Source of the DNA: Ailanthus altissimus
Lineage: Eukaryota; Streptophyta; Magnoliopsida; Sapindales; Simaroubaceae
Direction: 5' to 3'
Length of the DNA: 64,000 bases
Assembly: GCA_946807835.1 (NCBI GenBank)
Contig: OX327699.1
Coordinates: forward strand, 1,304,501 to 1,368,500
The notes under the pieces are model-generated. The model was given only the letters and a program-made list of their open reading frames with translations. It was not told the DNA's origin and did not search any database. A program made the position numbers and the translations under genes. Of the stretch, positions 37,203-48,908 are shown one piece after another (position 1 is the first letter of the stretch; every line of letters starts with the position of its first letter).

Positions 37203-39035
37203 GATTTTAAATTATCACATTTAACGTAATTGAAATTGAATATGAATTTAGAATTATAGCATTTAACATAATTAAAATTTAATTTAGAATTGTAACATTT
37301 AACATAATTGAAAATGAAATTGGTTTTGAAATTATAACATTTAACATATTTGGAATTGGAATTATAACATTGAATGTAATTGAAATTGAAATTATAATAT
37401 TTAATATAATTAGAATTGAAATTTAAAATTAATTATAATATTTAACGTAATTGAATTGGAATTGAAATTATAACTTTTAACATTAATAAAATTGAAATTG
37501 AATTCAAAATTATAACAATTAATGTAATTGAAATTAAAATCGAATTTTAAATTATCACATTTTATGTAATTGAAATTATATATAGATTTGGAATGATAGC
37601 ATTTAACGTAATTTAAATTGAATTTAGAATTATAACATTTAACATAATTAAAAATGAAATTGGTTTTGGAATTATAACATTTAACATAATTGGAATTGGA
37701 ATTATAACATTTAATTTAATTAGAATTGGAATTGAAATTATAATATTTAATATAATTGAAATTGAAATTTAAAAATTAATTATAATATTTAACGTAATTG
37801 AATTGGAATTGAAATTATAACTTTTAACATTAATAAAATTGAAAATGAATTCAAAATTATAACAATTAATGTAATTGAAATTAAAATTAAATTTTAAATT
37901 ATCACATTTTATGTAATTGAAATTAAATATAGATTTGGAATGATAGCATTTAACGTAATTTAAATTGGATTTAGAATTATAACATTTAACGTAATTAAAA
38001 ATAAAATTAATTTTAGAATTATAATATTTAACATAATTAGAATTAGAATTATAACATTTAACGTAATTGAAATTAAAATTAGATTTAGAATTATAACATT
38101 TAACGTAATTATAATTAAAATTAGATTTGGAATTATAAGATTAAAATTAAAATTGGATTTGAAATTATAACATTTAATGTCATTGAAATTGAAACTGAAA
38201 TTTAAAATTATAAAATTTAACACAATTGAATTTAGAATTTGAATTATACATTTTAAGTAATTGAATTTGAATTTAGAATTATAATATTTAACACAATTAA
38301 AATTAAAATTAAAATTATATTTGGAATTATTACATTTAATGTAATTGAAATTGAAATAGAATTATGATTATAGCATTTAATATAATTAAAATTGAAATTG
38401 GAAATAGAATTATGATTATAACATTTAATATAATTAAAATTAAAATTAGATTCGAAGTTATAACATTTAAAGTAATTGAAATTAAAATTAAATTTGAAAT
38501 CATAATATTTAATGTCATTGAAATTGGAATTGGAATTGGAATTATAACATTTAACTAAATTGAAATTTGAAATATAACATTTAACATAATTGAATTTGAA
38601 TTTGGGTTTGAAATTATAACATTCAATGTAATTAAAATTAAATTTAAATTTAAATTTAAAATTAAAATTATAACATTCAAAATAATTAAAATTAGATTTG
38701 AAATTCAACATAATTGAAATTGAAATTGAAATTTGAATTATAACATTTAACGTAATTGAAATTGGAATTAGCTTTAGAATTATAACATTTAATGTATTTA
38801 AAATTAAAATTGAATTTGAAATTATAATATAAACGCAACTGAAATTAAAATTGGATTTGAAATTATAACATTAATTTCATTGGAATTAAAATTTGAATTT
38901 GAATTATGAGATTTATTGTAATTGAAATTGAAATTGAATTTTGAATTATAACATTTAACGTAATTGAAATTGAATTTAGAATTATAATATTTAACGTAAT
39001 TAAAATTAAATTTAAATTTAAAATTATAACATTTA
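37203..39035. repeat. AT-rich tandem array with ~340-347 bp higher-order period
   Basis: Dozens of variants of a module combining ttataacatttaacgtaatt with one to four gaaatt or aaaatt steps. The left third shows a higher-order structure: the landmark attttaaattatcacat recurs at 37204, 37544 and 37891, with the modules between in the same order (37204-37543 and 37544-37890). To the right (about 38000-39035) the modules are less ordered. Because the module lacks stops in some minus-strand frames, long low-complexity frames (for example 38253-38711) occur by chance. Confidence 0.85.
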
Positions 39036-39639
39036 ACCGAAGATGTTTGAATTTGCTTGAGTATAGATTAAAATAATATAATAAATACAATTGATTCATT
39101 TGCTAAATTTTTATTTCAATTTTATTTTTTGCCCATAATAAAATTATATTTCAACGTGTACTATAAATTTGTTTAATATTAAAAATTATAATTGCAAATT
39201 TAATAGTAAGTACATTAATGGTAATTCTATTTATAATTATAATTAGAATGTAATTTCAATTATGATAAAAAAATAACACAAATTTAATACAATTATAATT
39301 AATAATAGTAATTAAAATATGTTTAAAAAGTACTTATTGATTTAATTGTATATTCATTTATAACATAAATGTTAAATTGGATAAACATAAACCTAAACAT
39401 ATGTTGACCTAGTAATAAAATATTTTTACTTAATGAAATATTTTGTCATGCGATCTCGAGTCTTAAGTTCAAGACCTCGTGGTAAAAACATTTGTGGTGA
39501 ATAGTGACATGGAAATAATGACACTATGGATAGGAATAATGATACTATTGAGGGGCCTTACGTGCTGGCCCATCACGAGTTCGTGCAGCATGAGTCCACG
39601 AGCCAAAAAATGCCGCCCATGTACAGTATGGCATGTTGA
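39036..39639. other. Intergenic AT-rich sequence
   Basis: Degenerate AT-rich sequence following the tandem array. At 39448-39480 the run gcgatctcgagtcttaagttcaagacctcg resembles the B-box region of a tRNA-derived SINE, but no A box or full element was delimited. A GC-richer block starts near 39540. Confidence 0.35.
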
Positions 39640-39733
39640 GCTGCCCAAGCATGGCACAGCACGGTACTGTAGTGTGCCTGGGCAGCTTGGGCATGCTACA
39701 GTATCGTGCGGGGCTATACCATGCTTGGGTCGC
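39640..39733. repeat. GC-rich imperfect hairpin, transposon-end-like
   Basis: The left arm 39640-39671 (gctgcccaagcatggcacag and onward) is nearly complementary to the right arm 39697-39733 (tacagtatcgtgcggggcta and onward), with a loop of about 25 bp. It lies in a GC-rich island (39540-39740) within AT-rich DNA. The repeated word gcccaagcatg and palindromic layout resemble the subterminal regions of non-autonomous hAT-type elements. The family is an inference. Confidence 0.45.
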
Positions 39734-39740
39734 CTCGTCT

Positions 39741-41219
39741 AATTATTACCTCTACTATTAAATCTGACGATTGTAGGATAAAATTGTAACTCAAGAGAAA
39801 TATATTTATACACATTGATACATGTTAATTAATCATTGGTTATTAATTATAAAAAGAAATAAAAAGTAGCCTCTATTACCATCATCAGCTGCTTAGCAGC
39901 AAGTTGCCGTTAGCTTCCGACGATAAAAATGATCAAAATTTATATAATTAGATTTTATTTTTTTTTATTTACACAATGATAGAGTTCTTTTTTTACCAAA
40001 AAAAAAAACCAAAAGGCAAAATATGGTGGGAAGGTGTCCCCCCGATCAAACAGTATGGTGGTGACATGCACTTCAACCATTATTACACAGATCGCTTGCA
40101 ATGACCTACACTGCCACCACTATTCCTCACATCGTGCGACCGAGCGCTCGATTGGGCCAAGCGGCCCTTTCCTTGCCTCGTATGCGAAGCGCGGAGAATT
40201 ATAAACTCCGTCTTCTTCTTTGTCTTCAAATTCATTTTTTTGGTTAAATTTTTGAATTTTCACTTCTCAACTAGTCTTTTTAACTTCTAATCTTCAAAAT
40301 ATCAGCGCTTAAATACCTAATCTATTAGTTCTTAAGATTAAAATTTTCAAAGCGTGTTTTAAATAATTTTTGGAGAAAAATTTTGAATAGCCTACTATAG
40401 AAGAAAGGCAAAATATTCTTTAGGAGTAAATTAGTATGAATTTGAAGTTTATGACTATTATAGATTCAATTGTAATTTTATGGCTATAAAAGAATATAAG
40501 TTTAAAATATAAGCTATTAGTGAATATATTTCAATAAAAAAACTATAGTGAATAGGTGTGTAAGAGTGTGTATATAAGTAATGAAATATGAATACGTGTC
40601 ACATAGCATACAATAAAAATATAATATGCATTTCAAAACTACATAGGCACAGACAATTTCATTAGTAATAGAAAATATATTTTTGATGAACCGCAGGTGA
40701 TGTTATTGAATAAGTGGATTTTAGAGTCTCACCTTAAAGTGTATTCTTGAATAAATCTAGATCTTGAGTATGGTGGGCTCGGAATGCTAGAATGGTAACT
40801 TGAGATTGCAGGATTTATTTTGGTATTAAAACTCAACTCTTAAGCCATAAAGCTTTTCTCTCTCGATTTCTCTTTTAAAAATGGCCGAAACCTATTTTTA
40901 TTCTTATAAAAGCAAAAAAGCAAATCAGCGAATGCTTCTTTCATGAAAGATCAAGATGCAAAATTAATTTATGTCTCTTTCTTTCGCACATGGGCAAACA
41001 CCTTTTCACTTGCCATAAAAGGTTAACTATTAACTTTAATAAAATAATCAAGTCCAACACTTGTTAAAATATTATACAAAGCTTGACTATTAAGCTTTTA
41101 TAAAATAATCAAGTGTATGACAAGTGTCCAATATTTATCCAAGTATTATAGAAAGTTTAACCATTAAGTTTTATTAAAATAATCAAATACATGACATTTA
41201 TCTAAGTATTATACAAAAT
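39741..41219. other. Intergenic, nothing firmly recognised
   Basis: A GC-richer stretch at about 40020-40200 (tgccaccactattcc, gagcgctcgattgggc) stands out from its surroundings but gives no convincing reading frame. The remainder is AT-rich. Confidence 0.4.
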
Positions 41220-42390
41220 TTATTCAAAATTCTAACAATTAAAATTTGACATGTGCTTATCCTAAGAGGTACTAATACCAAATCGTGCTTATTCAAAATT
41301 TGTTTGGATTAAACTCTTCGACTTTAACTATTATCATAGTGCTCAACGAATACACTTTATATTGTAAGACTCTTTAGCTTCACACTCGTTTATCTTATGG
41401 AACATTTTCATAAAGTCCGTGAATACTGCCCTACTCATTTACCACGGATACATTAAAACGGCTTGTTAAACCATACAAATTGAGATTAGCCATATTCGTA
41501 TAATCCCTTTATTACCTATATCCTGGAAGAGTTGAGATATAGTTTTTTACCATCAAATCTTTATTTGCTTGATTATGAACTTATCTCTGAAATTTATATT
41601 TTGATAAATATCCACAAACTCTTTTACAATATTATTTTACCTTACAAAAACTCTTTTTTCAGGATAATGTTTATGACAATAAAACTTTCAGAAATACAAT
41701 CTCGAGGTATCAAGATATACATCTTACTCATATAAGTTGATGAGTTTCATATCTACGCTCATCAAACTCTATGAGTATCAGATCACCCAATGACACTTAG
41801 AGGTTAGACCATGAAAGGTCTCTAACATATGTAAACTCAACGAACGGTAGATCACTCACAAGCTCACCATGACAGTCAGTTCAAATGACTATAAATACTA
41901 TTTAACTCGAGAAGACCATCCATGAAAGGTTTTTATTAGAGGTCCTCATGAGTCAATTCAATACCCAGTTCTAACTGAATACCTGCATGCATATACGAGC
42001 TTGCACTAAACTCACGATTTGCCAAAACTAATCATCTAAACAATCTAAATTTAGACATATATTGATCTGTAAGGTTTACCAATCGACTCATGTCGGTAAA
42101 CATTGATCAGGAACTATGTGTTTGAGAATATACTATATAATGATATTTCTTAGTACTATTTACAACTCTTTATAACTATGTCATTACAATAAATATTCTA
42201 AGGTCTTTATCCCATTCTAGACAAGATTTTAACTCATAGTTTTGATCTAAATACTTTTAAATCAGATCTAAACTCCTTTATATTTACAATGTTTAAAAAG
42301 GAACAAGATTATTACCATATAATAGCAATTTATTCATATAAAAATTAGAATAATACATAAGCATCGTTTTTAATAAAAACTTTGTTTAAT
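41220..42390 (-). repeat. Degenerate LTR-like repeat, copy 3
   Basis: Parallels 9590-10710 in the same orientation and 1-900 in inverted orientation. Shared landmarks include the cacaagctcacc/cacaagcccacc segment (41860 and 10178), the ctccatgagtatc/ctatgagtatc segment (41767 and 10098) and the cttttatattta/cttctttagatct end. Diverged by many changes. Confidence 0.55.
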
Positions 42391-43754
42391 AGACCTTTCA
42401 CCCAAAAATGACAATTTTTAGATCTAAATCTAGGTTTTTTACATTATCCTGAAACCTAGCTGCACCCGAGTTTTTTGAATGCAAGTTGTGTATGAGTTTA
42501 AATTTGGCTAGATTTGAGTAATCTGGCTTGGATTTAAACTCAATTTTTTATTCATTTTGTCAATTTTTTTAAATTTATAGTTAAAATTTACACTTTTTTG
42601 AGTGTTTATTTTGTAAAGTAATTGTTATATTGTATAAATTGTAATCATAATTTAATATGTTTTAAATTTTATTAATTTTTGTCCTCTAATAATTAATAAA
42701 ATTTTAAATTTATTTTTTTATTTTGTTTCCACTTTCAATTTTTATCAACTTATCTTTTTTTTTTGTAATTTTCGAAACATGATAATGTACTAAAAATGAA
42801 TTTATTGAGTTAATTATAAATTAGAAATTTTAAGAGTTAGGATTTGTTTTTTTAAAAAAAAAACCTGGATTTTCAAGCTGAGGTTTTTCGGATCTTAAAA
42901 AATTTAGATCTAGTATAGATCCAAAGTCACATAAAAAAGAAAATCCAGATAAAAAAAACTCAAATTTTCTTAATTTCTTCTAAACTTTAGTTTTTTTTTT
43001 TAGTTTTTAAATTTTTTTGAATTTAAATTTTGAATCTGAATGTTTTTGCTATCCTTACACTCACCACTATCACATTAAACACTTATTTTATTGCTCATAA
43101 AAATAAAAATTTGAAAATATTCAAATATCTAAAGCTACCCCAACAATCTAATGCAATTCCATTTTCATATGCATAGTGCATAAAAAAAAATACAATGTAC
43201 TACATTTTTGCCTTACCCATTTTCTATAAATTTTTTAAAATTTTTTATCTTTTAAAATAAATATTTTTGTGATTTGATCCATAAGATTTTATATTTGACA
43301 CTAAAATTTTTATAGATTAAATTTTAATATAATATAGTTTTTAAACATAAAGTCCCCTCCTCATCTTAAATTCTAGTTCCACGGCTATCTCCTCCTTTCA
43401 TATAAAATCGCAATAATCCATAACAATCATTGCATCATTGCAAACTACTTCAAACCTCTTCATTCATCACTCTATTCTCTCTTTCCCATAATTTGTTGTA
43501 TATTCTAAGCTAAATCTCATGACATATTCATTTTTATCACCATGTCCGTTTAGTGTTCCAATATCTATGGATACAAATGATCCACCAAACCCATAAACCC
43601 AATGGCCTGACAGAAAGGTTTGGCCCAATCAATCGAACCCAAAAAAATTTCCCAAATTTTGGGCGCCAAAGAAAATTTCCCCACATTTCAAAAATCAAAA
43701 TCCCAAATCATATAATATTGCCATTCGATTCGGCTGTTGCCAGCAAAACCAACC
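42391..43754. other. Upstream region of the MRNIP-like gene
   Basis: AT-rich sequence. The part at about 42440-43040 has words reminiscent of degenerate MITEs (ggatcttaaaa, gatttgagtaatc). The promoter and leader of the + strand gene should lie within 43380-43754; no clear TATA box was recognised. Confidence 0.4.
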
Positions 43755-45215
43755 ATGGCGAGCACCGCCACCATGTTCATCGCGGTTCAGTGTTGCCAAT
43801 GTTCGATGATGCAGGCAAAATCCCTTACTTTCCCTTACCATTATCATTGTTATTATTATTTTTATCGCTTTCTTTTTGTATAATAAATTTACATAACAAA
43901 AATGGTCTCTCATCTAATGATGTGGATGTGGGTGGGAGATGGCAGGTGAAGCAGAAGAAGAAGAAAAACAGCAACAAGTGGACGTGCGCAGTTTGCAACC
44001 AGAAACAGTCGGTGCGGAAGGTGTTTGCTCAGGGATATATGGCCAGGGATCTCCGCCAATTCGTCCAGTCTTTCAATTTCAATTTCACTTTCCCCCAAAG
44101 CGACCATCAAACCCTATCTCAACAAGGTAGCTGTTAGGTCTAATTAATTATTCACGTTGTTCGTTTAAAATTTGCCAATTACAAATAATTATTTGCTTAA
44201 TTTATTGGATTTGGATTACTAGACACGCCCAACAAGAAACTCAAATTAAACGCTGATGGTGATGGTGACGGATCACAATCAGCTGCTCCATCTGGAGAAG
44301 GATCACCATCTAATCAACTGTACAAACCACCGTTTTTATCTTCCCAATATCAAGGTAAGTTGAAAGCAAATCCAAATTTATTTTTTTTCAATAATCGTGT
44401 TATCGATTGTAAATTTATCAATTTTTATTTTCAATAATTATTATGTGTCGTTATATGATAGAATGATCCTACCAGAATTTTTGTTTTAAATTAAGATCTT
44501 TAGCAGACTTGAAATGGGAAAATTATTAGCCTGATTTGCTTTAGTTCTTTCTACTCAAGATGACAAGGAGTTGAAGAATCGGCCAGCGATGACCAACGCT
44601 GCCTCAAAATGGAGCAAATACATGACTCAGGATGACAAGGAGCCGAGGACTCGTCAGGCAGCAACAGCTTCAGCTTCCGCTTCAAAATGGCAGGAGTACA
44701 TGACCTACGATGATGAAGAGCGGGCACCATCAGCTTCAGCAGGAGCAATAGACGATGACAAGGAGTTGAAAAATCTGTCAGCAATGACCAACGCTGCCTC
44801 AAAATGGAGCAAATACATGACTCAGGATGACATGGGTCCGAGGACTCGTCGGGCGGCAACAGCTTCAGCTTCCGCTTCAAAATGGCACGAGTACATGACC
44901 CAAGATGATGAAGAGCAGAGTCAGGCAACAATGGCCAAGGGTGCTTTGACTCAAGATGACATCAGGCGAAGGTGTTGCCAGGATGTCAAGGCGGCTTCAG
45001 ACAAAGAGTTTGATAATCATTGGTCAACGATGGGGAAGACTACTTCAAAATGGAATAATTACTTGAGGCAAAGGCAAGAGGACGGCGATGACTTGAAACC
45101 AGTAATTGGGATCGAGAGTGCAGATCATATAGGCGATTGGAGCAATGCCATTTTTGAGACCATAACACAAGATCAGAGAGTAGAAGACGATGATGTACAC
45201 CCTGATTTCATCTGA
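43755..45215 (+). CDS. MRN complex-interacting protein homologue (UPF0544 family)
   Basis: Four exons: 43755-43814, 43946-44126, 44223-44354, 44560-45215; 1029 nt, 342 aa. The first intron is GC-AG (cag|gcaaaa ... ggcag|gtg) and the others GT-AG. The N-terminal zinc-ribbon-like CX2C pairs are C13/C16 and C34/C37 (VQCCQCSMMQ, NKWTCAVCNQKQS), followed by KVFAQGYMARDLRQFVQSFN. This is the family signature of animal MRNIP, which binds the MRE11-RAD50-NBS1 DNA-repair complex; the plant role is inferred. The acidic, repeat-rich C-terminus has five SKW-x2-Y(M/L) motifs, four of them created by a 195 bp (65 aa) internal duplication (44559-44753 and from 44754). A later in-frame ATG at 43773 is also possible. 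The stop lies 355 bp from the convergent PABP stop. Confidence 0.85.
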
Positions 45216-45570
45216 ATCTTTTCAATGCGGAGAGCTACTGCGAACTTTCCCATTTAGTTTGAATTGCTTGAGGTGCTTCAGGTATTTTTTGTTTGATAGT
45301 GAAAATTAAAAGAGAATGTTTTCTCTAACTTTGATTCCAAATCAAATCCTATAATATAATAACAATCGTTCCTCTTAAAAATAATCCCCACTGATCCCAC
45401 TGAAAAAAAAGTACCAATGTAGCACTGAAAACAAAATGATCCTAAAATTTGGAAAGAAATATATTCCTAAAAATTGGTAAAAAAAAATTGTACCACTGAA
45501 AGCAAACTGTTCCTAAAAATTGGAAAAGAAAAATGTTCCTAAAAACTGGTCTAGCGAGGATTAGGGTGCT
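45216..45570. other. Convergent intergenic space, overlapping 3' UTRs likely
   Basis: These 355 bp lie between two convergent stop codons (MRNIP-like + and PABP -). They contain a short internal repeat: variants of gtaccactgaaa(a/g)caaa and cctaaaaattggaaaagaaa recur between about 45410 and 45550. Confidence 0.5.
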
Positions 45571-48547
45571 TTATTCGTTTAGGGCCAACGAGCCAAGCTT
45601 ATCATTGACATCAGATTGCGCTGCAGCTTCTTGAAGTACAGCCATTGCCTCAGCCACTTTCGTCTTCAGAGCTTCTGGAGACTCGATAAGATGTAATACC
45701 TCTGTCTGGTCCATCTCCAGCAACATCCCAGTCACCTTTGACACGTGAACAGATTCAATACTCTCCACCAGGGGATAAAGCTGTTCACCCAGCATCTGTA
45801 AGTGCAACTTAATCAGTAAATATTTAAATAATAACTCAGAAACTTGACCAATTTGGAGTACGCAAAATATTACATACCTTAGTACGATCAGCTGGGCCAG
45901 CAGATGCCAAAGCAGAAGTAAGAGTTGAAATTGGCACTTGCCCAGGTCGTGGGGCTTCAATAGGTGCCACAGGCATCCCTGAAACGTCAAAGGGCACTGG
46001 AACCATTGAAACAACAGATGGGTCTACACCATTCCTGGCATTGCCCAGGTATCTAATCCCTTGATTGGGGTTGCTCAATAACTGAGTTTCAGAAGTTTAC
46101 CAGAAATGACATCAGATATAAAGCAATGAATGGTACAGATAGATAGGGAAATTTGAGAAGGTTATTAATGCACACCTGTGGCTGCTGCATTTGTTGGCTG
46201 CTTCCCTTTCGTCTCCCACCCATCCAGTGACCCTGTTGCCCCTGCATTTGCAGGTGATATGGCATTATAAAATTTGGCCCACCAGGACCCATTCCAGGAA
46301 AAAGTTGCTGCTGAAAACCATATCCTGCAGGTTGAGAAGGTACTAGACTGGGAGTGCCTTGACCAAAATAAAGCTGCTGAGGACCCAGCCTAGGTGCCCC
46401 AGGGTGATACCCAGGCATTCCTGAAGCCAGAGGCGACATTCGACCTGGTGAATGAAGTTGAGCAAAAAGTGCCTGAAACAAAAGAAAAGGAGTTTAGGTG
46501 TCTACAACTGGCTAAAAAAATATGATGAGATATGAGTGCTGGTCAATTTCTATAATTTAATAAAGTAAAATATCTTCTCTAAAGCAGTAACCCATCAAAT
46601 TTAACAATAGCAGTAGTAAGTGTACAGTTTAACAATTTTTTATTTCCTGAATGATTGGCTCCCTGATTATATTCTGCACATAAAGTTAAGACAAATTTAG
46701 TTACGTCGAGAAAAACATAACGCAATTAATCTTCTAGCACATAGTTTCCTATTACAATTAAAGCACATGCTTTGTGCAGATGGCACTTGCAAGAAATCCA
46801 CATTTAGATGGATGTATTTGTAATGAAATTTCCAATATAACATCAAAGTTGCATTCATATTATCACCTGCAGCCGAGCCTTCCTTTCATCTTTACGTTGG
46901 GCCACAGCAACATAAAGAGGTTTCCGATCAATCATCTTTCCATTCATTTCATTCAACTGCAAAAAGATAGCAAATAGTTTATGCATTAATGAATAGTAAG
47001 ACAAATGAAAGGTGTAAGCGCAGGGTCTTCAGAAGCTTTTGAGACTTGAACACTAAAAACATACAGCTCTTGTAGCTTCCTCAGGCGTAGAAAAGGCAAC
47101 AAAACCAGAGCCCTTGGACACGCCGTTTGGATCAAGCATGACCTGAAGGATTTATAAAAATGAAGATTACCACTAGAAATCAGTCAAGGAATGAATTGAA
47201 AGCTACCAAGTAACTATTATAAAAATAATACCTTGCATGATGTTACAGTTCCAAATTCAGAAAATAACTCCTTAAGTTTCTCATCATTTATGCTGTCATC
47301 CAGATTTTTCAGATACAAATTAGCACCGTTTAACTTTTCATATCTACTGATTCGTTCCTGTTCAAACCTGGCTTTTAACTCTGCATCCCTTTCGGCCCTC
47401 TTTTGAGCTCTCCCGACATACCAAATCTTGTCACCATTCCCAGGCATCCCATTCAACTTCTCCACAGCAGCCGCGGCTGCATCTGGGCTCTGAAAGTTCA
47501 CAAAACCAAAACATCTAGACTTTCCATTAGAGTCCTTTATAACAACTGCACTGGTGATGGTACCATAATGGCCAAAAACTTTCATAAGGTCCTCATCAGT
47601 CGTTGTATCTGACAAATTGTTGACATACAGATTAGTGAACTTTGGTGAAACATATTTTTGAGCCCTTTCTTGGTGTCGAACAAAAAGACCAACAGAAACT
47701 TTTCTATCGTTTATCAGCATGCCATTCAACCGCTTAATTGCATTTTGTGCAGCTTCCTCGTTTTCAAACTGCACAAATCCATATCCTTTTGATTGATCAT
47801 TACTGTCAATAGCTACTTTGCAAGAAAGTACAGTCCCAAAGGCAGCAAAAGTGTCATGCAATGCCTTGTTATCAATTGATGGGTCCAGATTCTTGATAAA
47901 AACATTGGCATATCCACTCTTCCGTATACTAGGATCTCGATGAGAAAACATGATCCTGATTGGTTTTCCATTGATAGGCGTGAAGTTTAAAATCTCTTTG
48001 GCATTAGCAGCTGCATGAAGAACAGAACCAGGGCCAAGATTACACCTCACAAAGAATAAGCACAATGTATCTATGCTTATATAAGCCTCTCACATATGAG
48101 ATTAATTTAATTTAATCAATGACTAAACAGAAGTTACAAAAATAGATTTAAGTTAGCCTAATAGAAATCACAATCACTCGTCCTTATGAAATTACATTAA
48201 ACGAATTACTATATTTCCAGAACAAAATTAGTGAGAATGCATACAATGTGCTATTCAAAATTGAATTATTGATTGATTGATCGATTAAATTTGAAGTAAA
48301 ATGAATTTAAGATACCTTCTTGCGGATTGCTGTAATTAACATAAGCGTAACCGAGGGAAGACCGCTTGTTCAGATCACGACAAACCCTAACGGAAACAAC
48401 CTGTGCCACCTGGCTGAAGAGATCGTACAATTGACTCTCAGTCACGTTCTGCTCCAGATCACCGACGTAAAGTGACGAATTCGCGAACCCAGAAGCCACG
48501 GCCGTTCCCGGCGCAAACGCTGCTGTCGACGCCCTAGTCTCCGCCAT
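45571..48547 (-). CDS. PABP: Cytosolic poly(A)-binding protein (plant class II type)
   Basis: Seven exons: 48547-48316, 48010-47232, 47142-47065, 46956-46867, 46472-46176, 46081-45878, 45795-45571; all GT-AG; 1905 nt, 634 aa, normal for PABP. Four RRMs start near residues 25 (SLYVGDLE), 112 (NVFIKNLD), 203 (TNLYVNNL) and 306 (ANLYLKNL). A Pro/Gln/Gly/Met-rich linker follows, then the C-terminal MLLE domain (561-634, [14 protein letters not shown]), which binds PAM2 peptides. The protein coats mRNA poly(A) tails and links them to translation and deadenylation. I chose ATG 48547 (MAETRAST) over the upstream in-frame ATG at 48586 because it matches plant PABP N-termini. The last exon, 225 nt and phase 0, is the homologue of the last exon of the fusion gene at 22259-22444. 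Confidence 0.95.
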
Positions 48548-48708
48548 CTCTTCTCTCTCTCTCTCAACAAACCAAAACGCAACCAATCCAAAAAATAAAC
48601 ACCAATAATCGGCCCACCGGAGATGGTAACTTTTAAAGAATGATCAGAAACGGAGTCTTAACGTTAGCGAATTAGGGAATGTAGTATCTAGATATAAAAG
48701 GGATACGA

Positions 48709-48758
48709 ATTTTGTTATTTTTGGTAATTTTTTTGATTTTTTTTTCTTTTCTTCTTCT
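48709..48758 (-). promoter_or_regulatory. A-rich tract in the PABP 5' leader (candidate autoregulatory element)
   Basis: On the transcribed (minus) strand this region is almost pure A with scattered T, C and G. It falls between the TATA box (48819-48828) and the start codon (48547), hence in the predicted 5' UTR. In animal PABPC1 mRNA an oligo(A) tract in the 5' UTR binds PABP and represses its own translation. The same role here is inference. A (GA)n stretch also lies just upstream of the ATG (about 48550-48565). Confidence 0.5.
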
Positions 48759-48818
48759 AAAGAGAGAAGGAAAGAGGAGGGAGACGAAGAAGAAACGTAT
48801 AACGACTAGAGTGAAGGC

Positions 48819-48828
48819 TTATATATAC
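48819..48828 (-). promoter_or_regulatory. TATA box of the PABP gene
   Basis: Minus strand TATATATAAG about 275 bp upstream of the ATG. It predicts a start of transcription near 48790 and a 5' UTR of about 240 nt. Confidence 0.6.
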
Positions 48829-48885
48829 GTGCAGGAGTCTGACAGCGATGCGAATCGTTGCGTTCGTGGCGATTGAGGAATATTA

Positions 48886-48908
48886 CACGTGCGTGTGATG
48901 ACGTGTCA
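48886..48908. promoter_or_regulatory. ACGT-core pair (G-box and TGACGTGTCA) upstream of PABP
   Basis: CACGTG at 48886-48891 and TGACGTGTCA at 48899-48908, about 60-80 bp upstream of the PABP TATA box. Such ACGT cores are bound by plant bZIP and bHLH factors. Spacing and position suit a proximal promoter element; binding is inferred. Confidence 0.5.

Noticed and set aside
38253..38711. 152-codon minus-strand frame rich in Asn, Phe, Tyr, Ile and Lys
   Set aside because: It is made entirely of translated tandem-repeat modules. The module happens to lack stops in that frame, and no domain or codon bias supports a gene.
43973..44130. Antisense frames over MRNIP exon 2 and the PABP exons
   Set aside because: They are shadows of real exons without any family similarity.
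43553..44137. 194-codon + strand frame overlapping the MRNIP-like exons
   Set aside because: It joins intron 1 in one frame with exon 2 and uses a different frame over exon 1, so it misses the first CX2C pair. The spliced model with the zinc ribbon is preferred.
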